Shown here: piece by piece, positions 24,279 through 34,030 of the stretch
Position numbering within the stretch: the first letter of the stretch is position 1
Layout: every line of letters begins with the position of its first letter
Assembly: GCF_016918735.1 (NCBI RefSeq)
Contig: NZ_JAFFPR010000060.1
Location: 124,001-188,000 of the forward strand
Direction of reading: 5' to 3'
Length of the DNA stretch: 64,000 nucleotides
DNA from: Leptospira abararensis
GTDB lineage: Bacteria; Spirochaetota; Leptospiria; Leptospirales; Leptospiraceae
The notes under the pieces: generated by a model
Databases searched by the model: none
Told to the model about the DNA's origin: nothing
What the model saw: only the letters and a program-made list of their open reading frames with translations
Position numbers and translations under genes: made by a program

Positions 24279-24313
24279 TAATAGGTAATAGGTAATAGGT
24301 AATAGGTAATAGG
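24279..24313. repeat. Five tandem copies of the heptamer TAATAGG
   Basis: A perfect five-unit direct repeat just after the aminotransferase stop and before the convergent mazF. Period seven, no spacers. Such simple arrays vary in copy number by slippage. It lies between two stop codons, so it should not change a protein. Confidence 0.9.
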
Positions 24314-24334
24314 ATAACAATCCAGGAGATGGAG

Positions 24335-24658
24335 TTAGTCGACTAACATTTCCTGGATCACTTTTTTGATTTTTTGAATGGTTTTAGGATCAGTCGAACC
24401 CAGTTTTTGAATCAATCTTGTTTTATCAACCGTTCGAATCTGATCCAAAACAATGGCACCTTTTTTCCCTTGAAAGGTTATATCTACTCTTGTTGGGTAA
24501 CTCCTCGACCTAGTGGTCATAGGTGCTATCATCACAGTTCCTATGTACTGATTCATTTCATTCGGAGAGATGACAATACAAGGCCTAGATTTTTTAATTT
24601 CAAAACCCACGATCGGATCTAAATTGATTAGATAGATGTCATATTGATGGATTACCAT
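24335..24658 (-). CDS. mazF: MazF/PemK-family toxin, second module
   Basis: An endoribonuclease toxin of about 107 residues. Hallmarks: QYDIYLINLDPIVGFEIKKS, RPCIVISPNEMN, VMIAPMTTRSRSYPTRV and GAIVLDQIRTVDK. The ATG at 24658 is preferred over an in-frame TTG at 24664, and lies within the end of the antitoxin gene. It is convergent with the aminotransferase. The protein is clearly distinct from the MazF at 19220, so the modules are not a recent duplication. Confidence 0.92.
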   Translation of the reverse strand: MVIHQYDIYLINLDPIVGFEIKKSRPCIVISPNEMNQYIGTVMIAPMTTRSRSYPTRVDITFQGKKGAIVLDQIRTVDKTRLIQKLGSTDPKTIQKIKKVIQEMLVD

Positions 24659-24900
24659 TCCCAATCCTTTGAATCTAAATCAACGGAATCTGGAACGAGT
24701 AACTGATCTTCTTTTCTTTCCGCCATCGCTTTGAATTGGTCTTCCCAACCTAAGCGTGGTTTGTTTTTATAAGGAGTGATGGTGATTTTATTATCTTCTA
24801 TTTGTAGATCGACTTCATCTTCAATGTGACATTCCGCCAAAACAGTTTTAGGAATTCGGATTCCTTTTGAATTTCCGATCTGTACAATAGAAGTTTTCAT
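24652..24900 (-). CDS. mazE: MazE-type antitoxin, second module
   Basis: An 82-residue AbrB/MazE-type antitoxin: VQIGNSKGIRIPKTVLAEC and VDLQIEDNKITITPY form the DNA-binding domain. The tail (about residues 45-82, ending SVDLDSKDWEW) binds toxin. Overlaps mazF. An ATTAC/GTAAT palindrome sits four bases upstream of the ATG. Confidence 0.92.
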   Translation of the reverse strand: MKTSIVQIGNSKGIRIPKTVLAECHIEDEVDLQIEDNKITITPYKNKPRLGWEDQFKAMAERKEDQLLVPDSVDLDSKDWEW

Positions 24901-24904
24901 AGTA

Positions 24905-24917
24905 ATTACAATGTAAT
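24905..24917 (-). promoter_or_regulatory. Operator-like palindrome of mazEF module 2
   Basis: ATTAC-AAT-GTAAT immediately upstream of mazE. The core TACAATGTA matches the core of the palindrome before the first mazE (19799-19811), read from the other strand. Likely autorepression site. Confidence 0.55.
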
Positions 24918-25046
24918 CACTCCAAAAAACCCGTCAATGGGAATTTCCAGGAAAAATCGGGTTTATTTCTACCCCATTCCGAAAAGTACTTGTACGTTTC
25001 CGAAGAATCGGGGCATTATGTCTCAAATCACGACGAGGCCCGTACT

Positions 25047-26747
25047 ATGCCTGAACCACTGCAAAAAATCATCGATAATCTCAAAGAGTTGTTCAACAAA
25101 CTCGATAAAACCAAAAAAATGATTTTGGGTGGTGTGCTCGCCGTAGTGGTAGTGGCAGTCATCATCCTCTCCAATGTCTCGTCCCAAAGAAACCGTGTGG
25201 TTCTCTTTAAGGATTTGGATTCCAAAGACTTCTCTGAAGTCACAAAAAAACTAGATGCCCTTGGGTATTCCTATGGCTCCAGTGAAACAAGTCTCATCAC
25301 TGTCGATCCAGACCAAAGACAAGAGATCGTCACCAAACTCGCACAGGAAAATTTAATTCCTGCCGGTGTGACAGGTTGGGAACTTTTTGATATTGAAAAG
25401 TTTACAGAGACCCAATTTGACAAAGACATTAAAAAGTATAGAGCCCTCAAAGGTGCGATTGAAAAATCACTGAACACCTTACGCCCAATAGAAAGAGCCG
25501 ATGTAAACATTGCTATCCCTGAAGGAGATCTTTTTGAAGCCAACGCTTCACCGGTAAAGGCAAGTGTTATCCTTCACTTCAAACCTGGTGTAGAGGGAAT
25601 GAGTAAAAAAGAAATCAAAGGGATTGTGAACTTAGTCGCAAGGGCTGTTCCCAAATTAAAACCGGAAAACGTAAGTGTGGCCGATCCTGATGGTAAAATC
25701 ATTTCAGACTTTGAAGAAGACTTAGAAAAAGAAAGATTAGAACTTCGTATCGTCCAAGAAAAACTGAGGATTGAAGAAGAAGAACGTGTGAAACGACTCA
25801 TCGACATTCGGAATACCTTACGTTGGTATTTGGGTGGAGAAGATCGTGTGGACATCACTCGTTTTGAATATTCTTTCAATTGGGACCAAGAGTCCTTAAC
25901 CGAAAACGAAGTACTACCTGTCGTTGCCGAAGAAGATAACCCGGAAACACCGTATAACGAAAGAAAGCTTGTGGATGGGTATTCATTAAAAGTTTCTTCC
26001 AAAGAAACCAAAGAATCGTTTAAAGGACGAGGGTTTACACCTGACGGTCCAGCGGGAACAGAACCAAACCTTCCTCCTGGATACAAAGACACGGACTACC
26101 AAAAAGCAGAATACTCGAAAGATGAAAACATCAATAACTATGAGTTCAACAAACGAGTCAAAGACATCAAACGCCAACCTTGGAAAATTGAAAAAATTGG
26201 TCTCTCTGTTGTTGTGGATGGTGTTTGGGAACGAAAAGAAAGAGAAGATGGACTTGGGTATGATAGAAAGTACATTCCTGTTGCTGAGAATGATCTAAAA
26301 CTCGTTCGTAAAAACTTAGAAGCAGCGATTGGTTACACAAGATCACGTGGGGATCAAATCAGTGTGATTACGATTCCCAAAGATAGAACTGAACAGTTCC
26401 GTGCGGAAGATGAAGAGTTTCAAAAACAAAGAGCCATTCGGAATATGGTCATTGCTTCTCTCGTAATTTTAATCCTACTCATCCTTGCGATCTTAGTCTA
26501 TCGTGCGATCAAAAAAGAAATCGCAAGAAGAAGAAGACTCAGAGAAGAAGAACTGGCAGCGCAACAACAAATGATGCGGGAAGCGGCTCTACGAGTCATG
26601 GACGAAGGGGGAGCAGAAGTCGAACTCTCCCTCGACGAAAAACTCAGACGCGAGTTACTGGAAAACGCAATCAACTTGGCAAAAGAAAAACCAGAAGATG
26701 TGGCTCAGTTACTTCGCACTTGGCTTGCCGAGGAAGAACAGACTTAA
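25047..26747 (+). CDS. fliF: Flagellar M-ring protein FliF
   Basis: The MS-ring protein of the flagellar basal body, about 566 residues. First membrane helix near residues 27-45 ([20 protein letters not shown]), then the YscJ/FliF ring-building domains ([40 protein letters not shown]). A second membrane helix lies near 470-495 ([20 protein letters not shown]), and a C-terminal FliG-binding tail ends in [14 protein letters not shown]. The ATG at 25047 has GAGG upstream at good spacing. An in-frame ATG at 24990 adds 19 polar residues without support. It is alone here: no fliG follows; a convergent cyclase gene starts ten bases past its end. Confidence 0.95.
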   Translation: MPEPLQKIIDNLKELFNKLDKTKKMILGGVLAVVVVAVIILSNVSSQRNRVVLFKDLDSKDFSEVTKKLDALGYSYGSSETSLITVDPDQRQEIVTKLAQENLIPAGVTGWELFDIEKFTETQFDKDIKKYRALKGAIEKSLNTLRPIERADVNIAIPEGDLFEANASPVKASVILHFKPGVEGMSKKEIKGIVNLVARAVPKLKPENVSVADPDGKIISDFEEDLEKERLELRIVQEKLRIEEEERVKRLIDIRNTLRWYLGGEDRVDITRFEYSFNWDQESLTENEVLPVVAEEDNPETPYNERKLVDGYSLKVSSKETKESFKGRGFTPDGPAGTEPNLPPGYKDTDYQKAEYSKDENINNYEFNKRVKDIKRQPWKIEKIGLSVVVDGVWERKEREDGLGYDRKYIPVAENDLKLVRKNLEAAIGYTRSRGDQISVITIPKDRTEQFRAEDEEFQKQRAIRNMVIASLVILILLILAILVYRAIKKEIARRRRLREEELAAQQQMMREAALRVMDEGGAEVELSLDEKLRRELLENAINLAKEKPEDVAQLLRTWLAEEEQT

Positions 26748-26757
26748 GATAAGAACT

Positions 26758-29349
26758 TCAATCTCCGTTTTTCCAACGAATGTTGGCACCGTTGGATATC
26801 CGGGAATACACTTCCCGGAAGTATTGGTTCGGTGCTTTTCCGTCTGGGTCTTGCGAATAACGGGGCCTTAGGCGATTCACAAAATACATATCCAATTCCC
26901 CTTTATTTTTACCGTGAATTTTCCCTCTATATTCGGTAATAAAAAAATACTTCACAAGTTCATAGGTTTCTTTGGAGACATTGATTTTTCCCGTTTCTCC
27001 ACCCGACTCCATGCGTGAAGCGGTGTTTACTGTATCTCCCCAAATATCATAGGCAAACTTAAATCGTCCGACTACTCCTGCAACCACTGGCCCCGTATGA
27101 AGTCCAAGTCTTAACTCCCAAAAGGGTAAATTAAGCGCTGATTTAATTTCTTTCAATTGGTTCATAAAACTTTGGATCTCGAGGGCCGCCAAACAGGCGT
27201 CAATGGCACTGGTTCTTGTTTCTACAGGAACACCACCCGCACACATATAACTATCCCCAATGGTTTTTAGTTTTTCTAAATTGTTCCTGAGAATGATTTC
27301 ATCGAACTGAGTAAAACATGCATCAAGTTCCTCAATGAGACTTTGTTCGTCCATACCTTCGGCCACTTTGGTAAACCCTTTGAAGTCAGTGAATAAAACC
27401 GTTACGTTTTCAATCCGTGATGGAGTAACACTTCCCTTTTGTTTCAGTTCTTGGGCTACTTTATAAGGCAAGATGTTGAGTAACAATTTTTCTGATTCTT
27501 CTCTTGCCTCTTCTGCTTTGTCTTGGGCAATGAGGGCTTTTTCTCTTTCTTCATCCGCTTTTTGTTTTTCTAAATCGAGGAGAAAATAACTGATATCAAG
27601 TTCCTCTGCCAAGGGACGAGACATGATGTAGACCACAAGGTAGTTGAATAATACCAGTGGCAATACAATCATGGTTAGGTGAAATGCCGACTCCCCGACT
27701 CCGTATTGCTCACGTATGAGTGGGAAATACAAAATGGCAGCAATTGCCATCGTGATAAGACCTAAATTGGCGAGTCTTTGGCTTAATTGGATCGTTCGTC
27801 CTTCCAATGATAAGGCTCCATGACGGAGAACCGCATAACCGAGTAAAAACGCTGGGACAAATTGAAAGTCCGCTAAAGGATAAATCGGAATTCCATGACT
27901 AGGAAGTAATGCTGCTAAAAGTAAAACCGCAGATAGTAGAAAGGAACCAATGATCCATTTGGAAGCAAAGTTAATGTAACCTTTGTTTCGTAAAAAAGTA
28001 ACTAGCACCAAAATCAAAGCAATCGCGCCATTCGCACCCACAAGTAATTCCGCAGGGCCTCCGTGGTGGACTCTCGACCATGGATAGTCAAAATACCCAA
28101 CAAATAAATAAGGTGAAGGAGCAAGAACTGCGGCAGAGACACAAAGAAAATCAATTCCTTGGATCCATTTGGGTGATTTCTGACCGATAGCTTCAAATAC
28201 CAAACGTACCATAATACTTGGGGCAAAGGCGAAAGCTACGAATGTCATTTGAGAGATTCTAAGTTGCACTACATAGGAAATGTTTAATTTCAAAGGAACA
28301 GATTGGATCACATAAAAACCAGTGAGGATCAGCGCAAAGGCACAGAGTTGGTTGATCCTTGCCGAAGGATTGGCTCCCGCTACAATGATGGATAAAAATA
28401 CAGCACCAAACACGGATACTACGGGAGGAATCCCCCAGGGATACCATTTCGCAGATTCATAGGCATCGGGTGACAATCCAAAAGAAACCCCAAAGGAAAT
28501 AAAAATCAGAACAAAAGACAAAAGCGCAAATAAAAAATAGAACATTCCATTCTTTTGGAATAGAAGTTCGTTCACATCAAAAAAGTCAGATCGAAACACT
28601 CCGTAGGCCACCAGTAACATCGGAATGAATAAAAAGAATCCTCCTGGATACACTTTAAATCCAAGGATACTGGGGGCATTCATCGTTGTGAGTAAAAAAA
28701 GTAAATTTACCCCATGAAACAATGTTAGATGGTAATGTTTGCGAATGTATTGGTAGTGTTTGATAAATGACGGTAAAATGAGTAAAAAGTATCCAAGAGG
28801 TGCCAAAATTCCCCATGGCCGCACATAAGCACTCCCTCTAGGATACTTTCCAAACGTGAATTCAAATACGGTGGTTTCGAACCCTTTGCCAATCAGAACT
28901 CCAAAATACAATACAAAACTGGCAAACCAACACACATACGAATAATACAATAATAACTTACTTTGTTTACCCGTCATATGGTAGGCCAAATAAAAGGCAG
29001 CAGGGGCCAAGGGTGCCACAAGGAAGTATAGTAGATCATTCCAAAAAACTAATGTGTTTACATCCTGAATCCAAGCTCTCGTGGTGAGGACAAGCCCAAC
29101 TGATCCAAAACTGATAAAAGCAATGGTTAAGTTCAAATGGAAGATTCTATTTTCATCATCCGATTTACGAAATTTTTGGAAGGCAAAGTAACTAAGAAAT
29201 AATCCTACAAAAAATGTCAGAATTCCTGGAGCCCCATAAGGAATCTGATACCAAAAGTATTCCCAATCCGATATAATTCCTTCTGGTTTTAAAAAATAAA
29301 TAAGAGGGTATGATTCCATCCCTATAAAGATCGGCTTTCGGGAAATCAT
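26758..29349 (-). CDS. Membrane-bound class III adenylate/guanylate cyclase
   Basis: An 863-residue protein. The N-terminal ~600 residues hold many hydrophobic helices (about 16) with no obvious extracellular domain. A short coiled-coil (EEREKALIAQDKAEEAREE, near 620) leads to a class III cyclase domain at about 655-850. Metal-binding aspartates are in VLFTDFKGFT and KTIGDSYMCAGG; LGLHTGPVVAGVVG and YDIWGDTVNTASRME are the other core motifs. The Lys in LEKLKTIGD and the Asp in AYDIWG fit adenylate rather than guanylate specificity. Many Leptospira carry several such cyclases. The signal sensed is unknown. Confidence 0.9.
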   Translation of the reverse strand: MISRKPIFIGMESYPLIYFLKPEGIISDWEYFWYQIPYGAPGILTFFVGLFLSYFAFQKFRKSDDENRIFHLNLTIAFISFGSVGLVLTTRAWIQDVNTLVFWNDLLYFLVAPLAPAAFYLAYHMTGKQSKLLLYYSYVCWFASFVLYFGVLIGKGFETTVFEFTFGKYPRGSAYVRPWGILAPLGYFLLILPSFIKHYQYIRKHYHLTLFHGVNLLFLLTTMNAPSILGFKVYPGGFFLFIPMLLVAYGVFRSDFFDVNELLFQKNGMFYFLFALLSFVLIFISFGVSFGLSPDAYESAKWYPWGIPPVVSVFGAVFLSIIVAGANPSARINQLCAFALILTGFYVIQSVPLKLNISYVVQLRISQMTFVAFAFAPSIMVRLVFEAIGQKSPKWIQGIDFLCVSAAVLAPSPYLFVGYFDYPWSRVHHGGPAELLVGANGAIALILVLVTFLRNKGYINFASKWIIGSFLLSAVLLLAALLPSHGIPIYPLADFQFVPAFLLGYAVLRHGALSLEGRTIQLSQRLANLGLITMAIAAILYFPLIREQYGVGESAFHLTMIVLPLVLFNYLVVYIMSRPLAEELDISYFLLDLEKQKADEEREKALIAQDKAEEAREESEKLLLNILPYKVAQELKQKGSVTPSRIENVTVLFTDFKGFTKVAEGMDEQSLIEELDACFTQFDEIILRNNLEKLKTIGDSYMCAGGVPVETRTSAIDACLAALEIQSFMNQLKEIKSALNLPFWELRLGLHTGPVVAGVVGRFKFAYDIWGDTVNTASRMESGGETGKINVSKETYELVKYFFITEYRGKIHGKNKGELDMYFVNRLRPRYSQDPDGKAPNQYFREVYSRISNGANIRWKNGD

Positions 29350-29396
29350 AAAGTAGCAAATTCTTCTATTTGACTCACTTCCTCTTTTGTTGTGCT

Positions 29397-30293
29397 ATGT
29401 CGGATATGGTTGATCTAAATTTTCCAAAAAAGAACGCTACTGAATGGTTGGCTGCCGGTAAATTTTTCGAATATAAGAAGTTTCAAATCTTTTATATCCA
29501 AGAAGGAAGAGGACAAAACTTAATCTTACTCCATGGGTTTCCTACATCCTCTTGGGATTACTCCAAAATTTTTAATGGCCTGTCTCGTTATTTTAATACA
29601 ATCGCCATTGATTTTTTAGGATTTGGATATTCTTCGAAACCCAAAAAACATAAATACACGCTCATGGAACAAGCTGATATCGTTGAAAGTTATATTGAAA
29701 AAAATGCACTTCGGAGGGTGAAGTTTGTTTTTCATGATTATGCAGTGAGTGTGGGCCAAGAAATCTTAGCAAGGCATTTAGAACGAACTGAGCGGAAGTA
29801 TGAAATTGATGGAGCTGTTTTTTTTAATGGAGGACTTTTCCCCCATTTACACAGACCCACATTCAAACAAAAACTCCTCGCCACACCAATATTAGGTGCA
29901 ATTCTCGCAAGGTTCTATGATGAAAAAAAATTTGGAGTCGCATTCAGTCAAGTTTTCGGGAAAAATACTAAACCCACAGACAAAGAAATATCTGTTCTTT
30001 GGAAATTGATTACCTATCCAAACAAAATTCTCATCCCACACAAACTTTTGAAATACATTCCAGACAGAAGATTACACGGGGAACGTTGGAAAAATGCTCT
30101 CCTACAAACGGAAGTACCACTCCTTTTTATTAATGGCGGAGAAGATCCCGTGAGTGGAAGTCATTTAGCAGATGAAATAGAAAAACTCCCAATCAAAAAC
30201 AAAAAATTAATTCGTTGGGAATCGATCGGACATTACCCGCAATGGGAAAATCCAGAAGAAAGTTTTAAAGAAATTTATGAATTTTTAAAATAG
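29397..30293 (+). CDS. Alpha/beta hydrolase (MEST / epoxide hydrolase-like)
   Basis: A hydrolase of about 298 residues. Oxyanion motif LHGFPTSSWDY, then AIDFLGFGYSSKP, and the nucleophile elbow VFHDYAVSVGQE, in which the Asp of HDY takes the nucleophile position as in MEST, epoxide hydrolase and haloalkane dehalogenase relatives. The glycine normally after Tyr is Ala here. The late acid is probably in INGGEDPVS and the catalytic His in ESIGHYPQWE. The ATG at 29397 is chosen over an in-frame TTG at 29370; no strong ribosome site is seen for either. Divergent from the cyclase. Substrate unknown. Confidence 0.82.
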   Translation: MSDMVDLNFPKKNATEWLAAGKFFEYKKFQIFYIQEGRGQNLILLHGFPTSSWDYSKIFNGLSRYFNTIAIDFLGFGYSSKPKKHKYTLMEQADIVESYIEKNALRRVKFVFHDYAVSVGQEILARHLERTERKYEIDGAVFFNGGLFPHLHRPTFKQKLLATPILGAILARFYDEKKFGVAFSQVFGKNTKPTDKEISVLWKLITYPNKILIPHKLLKYIPDRRLHGERWKNALLQTEVPLLFINGGEDPVSGSHLADEIEKLPIKNKKLIRWESIGHYPQWENPEESFKEIYEFLK

Positions 30294-30397
30294 AACTTAT
30301 ATTTAAATCAATTCAAAACTTTAAAAATACGCTCTCAAATTGGTGATTTAGTTTAAGACCTATCTAAAGTTAAAGACTATAATTAAATGCGATTTTT

Positions 30398-31444
30398 TTA
30401 CGATCTATCAGATGGAAATTCTCCGGGAACTTCTAGCCCGGTTCCATCATCTGTCGGATCGGCTTCCGGATTTTGTTCTTTGATTTTATAACGAATCTCA
30501 ATTTTTTCAGGACTGATTTGTAAAATTTCAATTCCTTTGAGATCTTTGTTTTTTATGATTCGTACTTTAGCAACTTGCGGCTGTAATTCAGGAACGATTT
30601 TGTTTTTGATGGGATCGAAGATATAGTTACAAGGTACTTGGGCTGTAATTCCTGTTAGAATCTGTGCCGAACGAATCGGTTTTAAAGAAAAATAACGAAT
30701 CGCCACTTGTTCTTCAGAAAGTTCGGCATCTAACTTTCCATCAAGTCCCGAACAAACAATAGGGATTCCTGCAGCAGTTTGTTCTCCCGTTTTATAAGAA
30801 AGGGGAATGATGTTTACATTCACAGTCACATCCCGATTACCAAGGACATTGACTCCTTTCGGAAGATCAGGAATACGAACAGTCTTCGCAAAAGGTTCCT
30901 TCTTGTCTGTGAGTGAAATTTCTGGCAATAGAACCTTGGAGATCTTTTCCAAGTCTTGTGGTTTTCCACTTAAAGTTACTTTTTGTGGACTTACAATCTG
31001 AGTCAGCTTTTCAAAGTTAGCCGGAGGTGCCCCTTCAAATACAACTTCCAAAGGGACTACTTTTAATCCACGCGATTCAATTTCCACGGGAACTGTTTTT
31101 TTAAGTTTGGTGACTTTGACTCCGCTCGGAACACCTACGATTTTTTTAATGGGAACTTCCGTAACTCCGAGTTGAACGTCTTCTGGATCAATCACAGCTT
31201 TCATAAACTGCGAATAATAATTCACCACATCTTTCAATCCTTCCACTCGAACCGGGATTGTTTTTTCCGGATTTTTAGAGTAGTTTAAATTGCCAGATAA
31301 CTTTGGATAGTCGATAGGGACATTAATTGTTTTAATTAATACTTTGGAATTTTGAAGATTGACATAAAAAATACTGGCAATGATAAGAGAAACAACTTTT
31401 GCTTTCCAATTTCTAACAAATTTTCCCAACAGTTTCAAAATCAT
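30398..31444 (-). CDS. cdaR: YbbR-domain protein, CdaA regulator (CdaR-like)
   Basis: A 348-residue protein with one N-terminal membrane helix (VVSLIIASIFYVNLQNS) and YbbR-type repeats outside the membrane, seen as recurring short strands such as TINVPIDYP, KIVGVPSGVKVTKL and VRIPDLPKGVNVL. In Firmicutes, CdaR proteins bind and modulate the diadenylate cyclase CdaA, and the gene order cdaA-cdaR is conserved. Here the start overlaps the cdaA stop by four bases. It is the last gene of dapA-dapB-cdaA-cdaR. The tail is acidic and proline-rich. Confidence 0.85.
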   Translation of the reverse strand: MILKLLGKFVRNWKAKVVSLIIASIFYVNLQNSKVLIKTINVPIDYPKLSGNLNYSKNPEKTIPVRVEGLKDVVNYYSQFMKAVIDPEDVQLGVTEVPIKKIVGVPSGVKVTKLKKTVPVEIESRGLKVVPLEVVFEGAPPANFEKLTQIVSPQKVTLSGKPQDLEKISKVLLPEISLTDKKEPFAKTVRIPDLPKGVNVLGNRDVTVNVNIIPLSYKTGEQTAAGIPIVCSGLDGKLDAELSEEQVAIRYFSLKPIRSAQILTGITAQVPCNYIFDPIKNKIVPELQPQVAKVRIIKNKDLKGIEILQISPEKIEIRYKIKEQNPEADPTDDGTGLEVPGEFPSDRS

Positions 31445-32271
31445 ATACTGACCCCCGTATCCTTTTCTTTTGGTTTACGGAGCGAATCATCTTTTGTCCT
31501 ACGGCTTCCTGTCATAAGCCCGCTGACAAGTGCTTTGAGTTCCAGTGGTTTGACTGGGTGTAACATTTCCCCTTCGTAACAAATGGTAATGTCACCTGTT
31601 TCTTCGGATGTAACGATAATGATAGCATCTGTTTCTTCGGAGAGTCCGAGTGCCGACCTATGCCTTGCACCGAGTGTGGCAATCTCCACAGAACTACTCA
31701 TAGGTAAGTAAGAGGCCGCACAAACGATTCTATTTTGTTCAATGATCACAGCCCCATCGTGCAGAGGAGAATTTTTAAAGAAGATTGTTTGTAATACTTC
31801 TGAGGTTACTTGTGCATCCATAGGGACTGCATTTTCTGAAATATCTTTCAAACTAATGTCTTTGACGAGAACTATGATAGAACCCGTTTTTTCCTGAGAC
31901 ATGATCCGAACCGCTTCGACTATGGGATCTAAATCAAACGTAGGTTTCAGAAAGAACAACCTAAGTAAACGGATACGAGCCAAATCTCCAGTCAAACGAC
32001 GTAACTCTGGTTGTAATAAAACGATAATAGCAAACACAAGTGCTGGTCTGATGTTGGTCAAGATCCATTCCAGAAGTTCAAAGCCCAAGTATTCCGCAAA
32101 ACTTCCAGAAATCCAAATGATCCCCACTCCAAGCAATAGTTGGATTCCACGAGTCCTTCGAAGTGTGGTATAGGTTTTATAAATTAAAAATGCGACGATT
32201 AATACATCCAATGTTATGGAGATATAGTTTTTACTCCATGGAATGATGTATAATCCTCGAAAAAAATCCAA
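31441..32271 (-). CDS. cdaA: Diadenylate cyclase CdaA (c-di-AMP synthase)
   Basis: A 276-residue membrane diadenylate cyclase. Three N-terminal helices (about residues 12-85) are followed by the DAC domain, with the two catalytic motifs NSPLHDGAVII (DGA) and ATLGARHRSALGLSEETDA (RHRS). It converts two ATP to c-di-AMP, which in other bacteria controls potassium and osmolyte transport and wall stress. The neighbouring dap genes supply diaminopimelate for peptidoglycan, which fits a wall-linked role. Two bases separate it from dapB. Confidence 0.95.
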   Translation of the reverse strand: MDFFRGLYIIPWSKNYISITLDVLIVAFLIYKTYTTLRRTRGIQLLLGVGIIWISGSFAEYLGFELLEWILTNIRPALVFAIIVLLQPELRRLTGDLARIRLLRLFFLKPTFDLDPIVEAVRIMSQEKTGSIIVLVKDISLKDISENAVPMDAQVTSEVLQTIFFKNSPLHDGAVIIEQNRIVCAASYLPMSSSVEIATLGARHRSALGLSEETDAIIIVTSEETGDITICYEGEMLHPVKPLELKALVSGLMTGSRRTKDDSLRKPKEKDTGVSI

Positions 32272-32272
32272 T

Positions 32273-33076
32273 TTAGATTCCTAACACATCGAACATATTA
32301 TAGAGTCCTTTGGATTTGCCGTGTAAAAACTCGGCGGCTTTGACGGCCCCAGTAGCAAATGTTTTGCGATCCTGAGCCTTGTGAGTGATTTCTATTCGTT
32401 CTTCGGAACTTAAAAAATAAACAGTATGTTCCCCAACCACTTCACCAGCTCTCATGGTATGCATGGCGATTTCTTTTTGGTCCCGTTCCGGATACATTCC
32501 GTGCCGACCATAAATGACATTATCTTCCGTTCGTTTGGTGGCATTCAAAAGAACTTCTTTTAAATACATGGCCGTTCCCGACGGGGCATCTTTTTTATGG
32601 CGGTGGTGAATGTCCAAAACTTCCACATCAAAATCTTCGTCTAACACCTTTGCAGCGATCTCTGTTAACTTAAATAACAAATTCACTCCCACAGACATAT
32701 TGGGTGAAAACACGATCGGTATAGAAGTGGCGGCCGATTGGATGAGGGCTTTATCCGATTCGGTAAGTCCTGTTGTCCCAATCACCAAAGGTTTTTTACT
32801 GGCAAGGGCAATATTCAAAATGGATTCAAATCCAGTATGTGTGCTGAAATCAATTAACACATCAGAAGATTCACATGCTTTTTGTAAGTCGGTAGAAAGT
32901 AAAATCCCCGTTTCTTTGATTCCTGCATGATTTCCAGAATCAAAACCAGAATAGACAGCTCCTTCTCTCACAACGGCTGCGCTTAACTCTGATTTTTTGG
33001 ACGAAGAAAGCACTTGGATGATGGCCTTCCCCATCCTTCCGCCAGCACCAATCACACCGACTTTGATTTTAGACAA
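32273..33076 (-). CDS. dapB: 4-hydroxy-tetrahydrodipicolinate reductase
   Basis: A 267-residue NAD(P)H reductase of the lysine/diaminopimelate pathway. Nucleotide motif [13 protein letters not shown] at the start, catalytic region [15 protein letters not shown] near residue 150, and the tetramer-forming C-terminal domain with [11 protein letters not shown]. Starts within the end of dapA (eight-base overlap). Length and motifs are normal. Confidence 0.96.
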   Translation of the reverse strand: MSKIKVGVIGAGGRMGKAIIQVLSSSKKSELSAAVVREGAVYSGFDSGNHAGIKETGILLSTDLQKACESSDVLIDFSTHTGFESILNIALASKKPLVIGTTGLTESDKALIQSAATSIPIVFSPNMSVGVNLLFKLTEIAAKVLDEDFDVEVLDIHHRHKKDAPSGTAMYLKEVLLNATKRTEDNVIYGRHGMYPERDQKEIAMHTMRAGEVVGEHTVYFLSSEERIEITHKAQDRKTFATGAVKAAEFLHGKSKGLYNMFDVLGI

Positions 33077-33953
33077 TGCCTTCCTCTTTTAATTGGAAAA
33101 CGGTTTTTTTGAAAGCATCGGCAGGCGATCCTTCAGACAAAGCTGTCATAGGAAGACGAAGTTCATTTTCACAATACCCAAACCAACTCATAGCAGCTTT
33201 GATAGGAATGGGATTTGTTTCAATGAAAGCACTGATAAACACTGGAAGGAGTTTGTAATAAATCTTTTTGGAAGCTTCCAAATCTCCTCGTAAATATAAG
33301 GACACCATATCCACACATGCTCGGGGAAAAAGATTGGATACAACAGATACAACCCCCCTTCCTCCGATCGACAATACCGGAAGTGTTAGATTGTCATCCC
33401 CAGACAATAATTCAAAGTTAGCTGGCGAAGTAGCAATTACCTTAGCCATTTGCCCCAAATCACCCGTTGCTTCTTTGATCGCTGCAATTTTTGGGTGGGT
33501 CGCAAGCCTTGCTACGGTTTCTGGCAGTAAATTAACATTGGTTCTGCCAGGAATGTTGTATAACATCACCGGTTTGGAAGATACGTTAGCGATTTCTGTA
33601 AAATGACGATACATCCCTTCTTGTGTGGGTTTGTTGTAATAAGGATTCACAGAAAGAATTCCATCCACTCCATCGGCGCAAGCGGACTCAGTGAGTTCAA
33701 TGGCTTCCTTGGTGGAGTTGGATCCCGTTCCTGCAATGACCTGAATCTTTCCTGCAACCACTTGAACCGTCTTCTGGATGAGTTCTTTATGTTCTTCGTA
33801 AGAAAGAGTGGGAGATTCACCCGTAGTCCCACAGGGAACCACTCCTGCCACACCGGACCGGATTTGGTTTTCTAGGATTTTAAAATAACTATCATAATCG
33901 ATTTTCCCCTGGCGGAAGGGGGTGATGACCGCAGTATAAACGCCCTGAAACAT
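33069..33953 (-). CDS. dapA: 4-hydroxy-tetrahydrodipicolinate synthase
   Basis: A 294-residue TIM-barrel aldolase condensing pyruvate with aspartate semialdehyde. [15 protein letters not shown] is near residue 43, catalytic Tyr is in [11 protein letters not shown], and the Schiff-base Lys is in AAIKEATGD (near 164). First gene of dapA-dapB-cdaA-cdaR. The 77-base gap to the divergent glycosyltransferase carries its promoter. Confidence 0.96.
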   Translation of the reverse strand: MFQGVYTAVITPFRQGKIDYDSYFKILENQIRSGVAGVVPCGTTGESPTLSYEEHKELIQKTVQVVAGKIQVIAGTGSNSTKEAIELTESACADGVDGILSVNPYYNKPTQEGMYRHFTEIANVSSKPVMLYNIPGRTNVNLLPETVARLATHPKIAAIKEATGDLGQMAKVIATSPANFELLSGDDNLTLPVLSIGGRGVVSVVSNLFPRACVDMVSLYLRGDLEASKKIYYKLLPVFISAFIETNPIPIKAAMSWFGYCENELRLPMTALSEGSPADAFKKTVFQLKEEGIV

Positions 33954-34030
33954 AAATTAAACATCGAAGAGGGACGGAATTTTGCAATAAAAAACTGCCA
34001 AAAGACCCCGTACAGATAAACTTTGCGAAA

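Noticed and set aside
24279..24313. Possible CRISPR-like array
   Set aside because: Seven-base units without spacers are a simple tandem repeat, not a CRISPR array; no cas genes are present.
25574..26092. 172-residue minus-strand open frame inside fliF
   Set aside because: Ser/Pro-rich composition typical of antisense shadows; fliF is unmistakable on the + strand.
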